From assembly GCF_003573695.1 (NCBI RefSeq), contig NC_039367.1:160162542-160226541 (forward strand): a stretch of 64,000 nucleotides of DNA, written 5' to 3'. The position numbers and the translations under genes were made by a program. This stretch comes from Papaver somniferum (Eukaryota; Streptophyta; Magnoliopsida; Ranunculales; Papaveraceae). Each line of letters starts with the position of its first letter. Positions within the stretch are counted from its first letter, which is position 1. The notes below the pieces were generated by a model that worked only from the letters and a program-made list of their open reading frames with translations, searched no databases and was not told the origin of the DNA. Below, in pieces: positions 60,152 through 64,000 of the stretch.

Positions 60152-62546
60152 TCAGTCGATGACTTCCATATCTGCATTCACAAAAGAAACAAAAGAGAAG
60201 CAAACATGGTTTATACTAGCAACAGGGTTTAAACGAAACAAAATGAAACAATATGATAAAAGCGCATTTGCAGGTGGAGTTATACTAGCAACAGGGTTTA
60301 TACATGTTTTTCCATACTCATGCTACTCGGTATTCATGGTCATGCTCATGGTTATGCTTTCCTTGGTTGTTGCAGAAAATGAAAGATTCAATTGTTGTTC
60401 GATCATCTAATGGTACATGATGCATCACAGAAAAGCTAAGGAAAAGAACTAAGCAAAGGAAAAGAATATTTACCTGCATCAAAGGAGCCTGGCAGCCAAT
60501 CACTTAAGCATAGAAGTGCTTGGACTAATTCTGGATTTAATGAAGCTCTGTGTGTTGTTAGAACCCTTCCACCATCGCTGAACATGGACTCTGATGCTAC
60601 ACTGGTCACCGGAACAGCCAACACATCCCTTGCTATCTTTGATAGAATTGGGTACTTAGCGGCACTTAGCTTCCACCAACTCAATATATAAAAATTGTAT
60701 TCATCTTGGGGTGACACAGTTGGAAGAATTGGTTCTTCTAAGTACGTCTCTAACTCAGATTTTTGAACATCATATTCATCATTTTCCAACAGAAAAGTAG
60801 CATAATCTGGGTTAGTTGTACCTGGGCCTCTTACATCCATGCGAGATACAGAGTTGCTAAAGAAAGCAGGAGTTGAAGTGTTGTTTTGAGATTCATATGC
60901 CTTGAAAATTTTGGTCAAGTCTATTCTGAACTTCTCATACTCAACTGATGCACGTTCATTATCCCCAAAAATTATCTTATATGTGAACCTAACCCATTTT
61001 GCCTTATATCTTGGATCTAAAACCACTCCAATGCTCATAATCAAGTTACTTTCACTCTAGTATGCATTAAACTTTTCTCTCATTTTCAACCCCATTTTTC
61101 TGACATACTCAAAAGTACTATCTTCCCAACTTGTGATGCTTTGGTTAATTTTGTATACCCCATTGTAATAAGATTCGCAGTTGGATACTTAATCCCTGCA
61201 AACTCAGTCGAAATATTAATAAAAACCTCTAAACAATTACAAATTTCTATTCCTTGGTCCCACTGCTCACTTGATGGCAGAATATCGAAGTCAGAATCAA
61301 ATTCACTAAGTCTATGAAAACCTTCTCGCAGTTTAATTGCATTTTTAAGCATCGTAAAAGTGGAGTTCCACCTTGTGTCCACATCTAAACTAACTTCTCC
61401 AGACAATCTACATTGTGTCAATGTTGTTTCAAACTTCTCTTTCCTAGCTTGTGAAGACTTTACATACTTAACACAATCTCTAATACCCTCTATAAACACA
61501 ACAGCTACTTTCATGCCATACAATACAATCAAATGCAGTATATGGTTACTACACCTCATGTGAAACAATTTTCCTTGAAGCAACAAACAATTCTTACCAT
61601 CTAGCCAGTTAATAAGATTTCTCATCATAACACCATTAGTTGGAGCATTATCAGCAGTCAAAGCGAAAAACTTCCTATCAATGTTCCATTCCAATGTGCA
61701 AGTTTTGATAAAATCTGAGAGAACATCTCCTGTATGCGGAGATGGCACTACAATGTAAGCTAAGGTTTTGGCAATCAAATTCCACTCATCATCTATAAAA
61801 TGGCATGTGACACAACAATAACCATCTTTAGTGTGTTTGGCAGTCCACATATCAGTTGTGAGACTACATTTGGAAGTCAAATTCTCTAACTGTAATTGGA
61901 ATTCACCTTTCATTTCAGCGTAACACCTCAACACATCAGCTTTACTTGTATTCCTACATGGCATTCTCGCAGCAGGGTTCAAAGACTTAACAAAATCTCT
62001 AAAATAGAAATGCTCAACCATGTTAAGTGGGTAATCATGTTTAGCAATCATTTTAGCAAGGCAGTTCCTAGTAACTATTGGATCATACTTGTAATTAAGT
62101 AATTTAACTTGGTTAGTACCTGCTTTTTTAACTGCAGTGGTAATCTTCATCTGGCCTGGCTTGTTTTGAGGCTTCTGGGGACAGATTCTTAGATTTTGAG
62201 CCAAGCGGGTAGTTCCTTGTTCACTACAAGCAGGTACCAACTTTTTGCAATGATGACATTCACCCATAAGGACAACCACTTCCTTACCCGGGTTATCTTT
62301 ATCAGGCTCTACAATGATTTTCCTAGTGAATTCATCCCATGAAGGTGACCTTGTTGTGCCCAATTTCTTCAATAAAGCAATAACAAGTGGATGATTTTCA
62401 TCTGCTACTTATGCTAATAATCTCTTATTACTCGAAGAAGGTGCTGTTGAAGCAACACTTTGATCTTCTTGTTCTGGTTGTTGGGAAATTGGTTGACTGC
62501 AACTTGTAGTTCCAACTCTATTGGACGCTTTTTCACTTTGAGACAT
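60152..62546 (-). pseudogene. hAT transposase with BED zinc finger, second copy, broken
   Basis: ATG at 62546; exon to 60474, intron, then a final short exon 60152-60171 ending GAAGTCATCGACTGA. Same domain order as the first copy: BED finger, RNase H-like core, C-terminal hAT dimerisation domain. Damage: the shared in-frame TAA at 62409-62411 (codon 50), a 1-bp deletion near 61168-61172 that shifts the frame, and TAG at 61057-61059 where the other copy has Trp. It retains Tyr where the first copy has a stop before the dimerisation domain. The two copies therefore have different lesions downstream of a common one. Confidence 0.93.
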
Positions 62547-62649
62547 TCTGAGAACAACGAAAACCCAGAAATAAACACACAGTTCATGAGTTCATTAATG
62601 TACATATGACATAAAAAAGGATTAAACAGAAACAATCAATTAGAAAGAA

Positions 62650-62705
62650 AAACAAATAGTGATGCAGACAAACAAATAGTGATGCAGACAAACAAATAGT
62701 GATGG
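62650..62705 (-). repeat. 20-bp tandem repeat cluster in right hAT intron
   Basis: Three copies of the complement of GCATCACTATTTGTTTGTCT, matching cluster 2 of the left hAT copy. Confidence 0.88.
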
Positions 62706-63304
62706 AAATGAACTGACAACAGACACTATCAAAGTCATTTAGAAAATAAAACTATTTACACACTTGGATCTTACAGACCCCAAATAGATTCAAAAGGAAA
62801 CTCAAAAACACATACCCAAAACAAAAAGGTAAGAGATTACAAACCCTAAAGAACTTACAAAATTTCGATATAAAAGAAAGAGTCCCCCAATTAGCCGTTA
62901 TTGCATTCAAAGAAAACCACAAAGAACTTGCAAGATTCCTTTCTTCTGCTCCAACAGAAAGTTAGAGTCTTAATACGTTGAATACGTTCTCACGACAAAG
63001 TCATCCTAAGTTGAAGCATGAAAACATTTGTCATGTTCCATGTATAATGAAGCACAACATGCTTCCTCAACTGGATGCTGAGTTTCAGTTATGCTGATCA
63101 TACCCTTAACATAGCCCCATACTATTTCAAACATAATGCAAAATCATGAACGATATTTACTTGAGTAGTAAAATAATGAACGAAATTTAGCAACCCAAAT
63201 CTGATGGATGAATGTCGACATGTTTACTAAACTGGGTGTTCAAAAACTAATAAATGAAACAGAGGTAAAACATTCCAAGGAGATGTCATACTAATGATCT
63301 ATGG

Positions 63305-63373
63305 TGATGCAGGAAAAACAAATAGTGATGCAGACAAACAAATAGTGATGCAGACAAACAAATAGTGATGCAT
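63305..63373 (-). repeat. 20-bp tandem repeat cluster in right hAT intron
   Basis: Matches cluster 1 of the left hAT copy, about three units. Confidence 0.88.
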
Positions 63374-64000
63374 ACAATATATAGCAGCTTAAGGGTATCG
63401 TTGGTTGATATAAAATTGATAATCAATCAAACAACTCAAAACCCTAAATTCAAATCAAATCGAAAACCCTAATTTCATTTGAATTCAGTAATGAAAAAGC
63501 TAAAAGAAGAACATGAATACATGATTTATTCTAACAGTTAAAAACAGATATATTCAAACATCAAACATGCAAATACGCAATCGATTTGGGGGGAAAAAAA
63601 CTAACTTCGAAACAATCGATTAGATTCATGACTAATGACTTACTTCTTGAGTGAGAGTCTCTGATCATCAATATTATCGACCAAATCACGATCAAATCGA
63701 TCACTCAGTCCCTCTCTCTCGATCAAATCACGATTCACGAATATCTTTCTGAGTTTTCTGTGTTAGAGAATGAGAAAAAATGAGTAACACTTTGATTAGG
63801 TTATTCTCCCGACAGTCGACAGATAATACCCTGGGGGTAGGAAATTACAAGTACACCCCTAGGCTATCGGATGTCGGATATTAACCTAACGGAAGGACCC
63901 CAATCCGATTCCGATTCCGATAATAGGTATTATCCGATAGCTTATCGGATTCCGATATCCGATATGTCGGATTAAATCCTATAGGATGTCGGATTTTCGG

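Larger units (their letters stand above)
59701..64000 (-). mobile_element. hAT transposon, second copy, inverted, cut by window edge
   Basis: Begins with the TIR TAGGGCTGGCAATGGATA at 59701, which by comparison is the transposase 3' side of the element, and runs to the window end about 46 bp short of the other TIR. It is nearly identical to 16677-21042 along its length. The 8 bp to its left, TCAGTTAG (59693-59700), should recur on the other side outside the window. It is inserted in the copia protease region. Confidence 0.94.

Overview
This window is flowering-plant nuclear DNA, most likely eudicot; I do not name a species. The evidence is a six-exon CslG-type cellulose synthase-like gene, a nuclear tRNA-Leu(CAA), and dense layers of plant transposable elements (Ty3/gypsy Tat-lineage, Ty1/copia, LINE, hAT, PIF/Harbinger-like and other MITEs, and a CACTA end). 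Only one protein gene looks intact, CslG on the minus strand at 4458-9955. Two tRNA-Leu(CAA) genes also look intact. All other coding sequence is transposon-derived and visibly broken.

Layout. (1) 1-4137: 5' half of a minus-strand Tat-lineage Ty3/gypsy element (5' LTR, gag, protease). (2) 4458-9955: CslG, with a tRNA-Leu gene on the opposite strand inside intron 1. (3) 10329-11898: a non-autonomous DNA transposon with about 40-bp TIRs, an 8-bp target duplication and internal ~160-bp tandem repeats. (4) 12606-14468: a decayed plant-mobile-domain (PMD) gene. (5) 14978-16305: LTR and 3' internal end of another minus-strand LTR element. (6) 16306-25098: a second, decayed copy of the CslG-intron-tRNA-PMD-LTR block. 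It lacks CslG exon 1, most of exon 5 and exon 6, has a nonsense codon in exon 2, and carries a 4366-bp hAT transposon in exon 4. The block order shows a local tandem duplication of about 10 kb followed by a deletion in the second copy.

(7) 25691-56060: a LINE 3' end hit by a Tat-like LTR element. Its outer target duplication CATGG survives at 26473-26477 and 56056-56060, about 29.6 kb apart. Between these, a ~7.2-kb composite segment (LINE tail, 5' LTR, leader, internal region with an antisense coiled-coil ORF, copia fragment, hairpin-rich insertion, part of another gypsy LTR) is tandemly repeated 3.5 times. All the 5' LTR copies carry the same PIF/Harbinger-like MITE, while the 3' LTR (54928-56055) is the empty site. 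The LTR carries a striking array of mini-hairpins with a constant loop and compensating stem changes, in an exact 92-bp higher-order repeat. Several N gaps and one 401-bp unmerged overlap show that the assembly is imperfect here. (8) 56404-59700: a minus-strand Ty1/copia element with broken pol. (9) 59701-64000: a second hAT copy in the opposite orientation, inserted in the copia element and cut by the window edge.

How parts relate: the transposons are nested, so order of events can be read. CslG duplication preceded the hAT insertion. The LINE preceded the Tat-like element. The MITE entered the 5' LTR after that insertion and before the tandem amplification. The strongest candidates for something not previously described are the covarying hairpin array and the post-insertion amplification of the element's 5' end.
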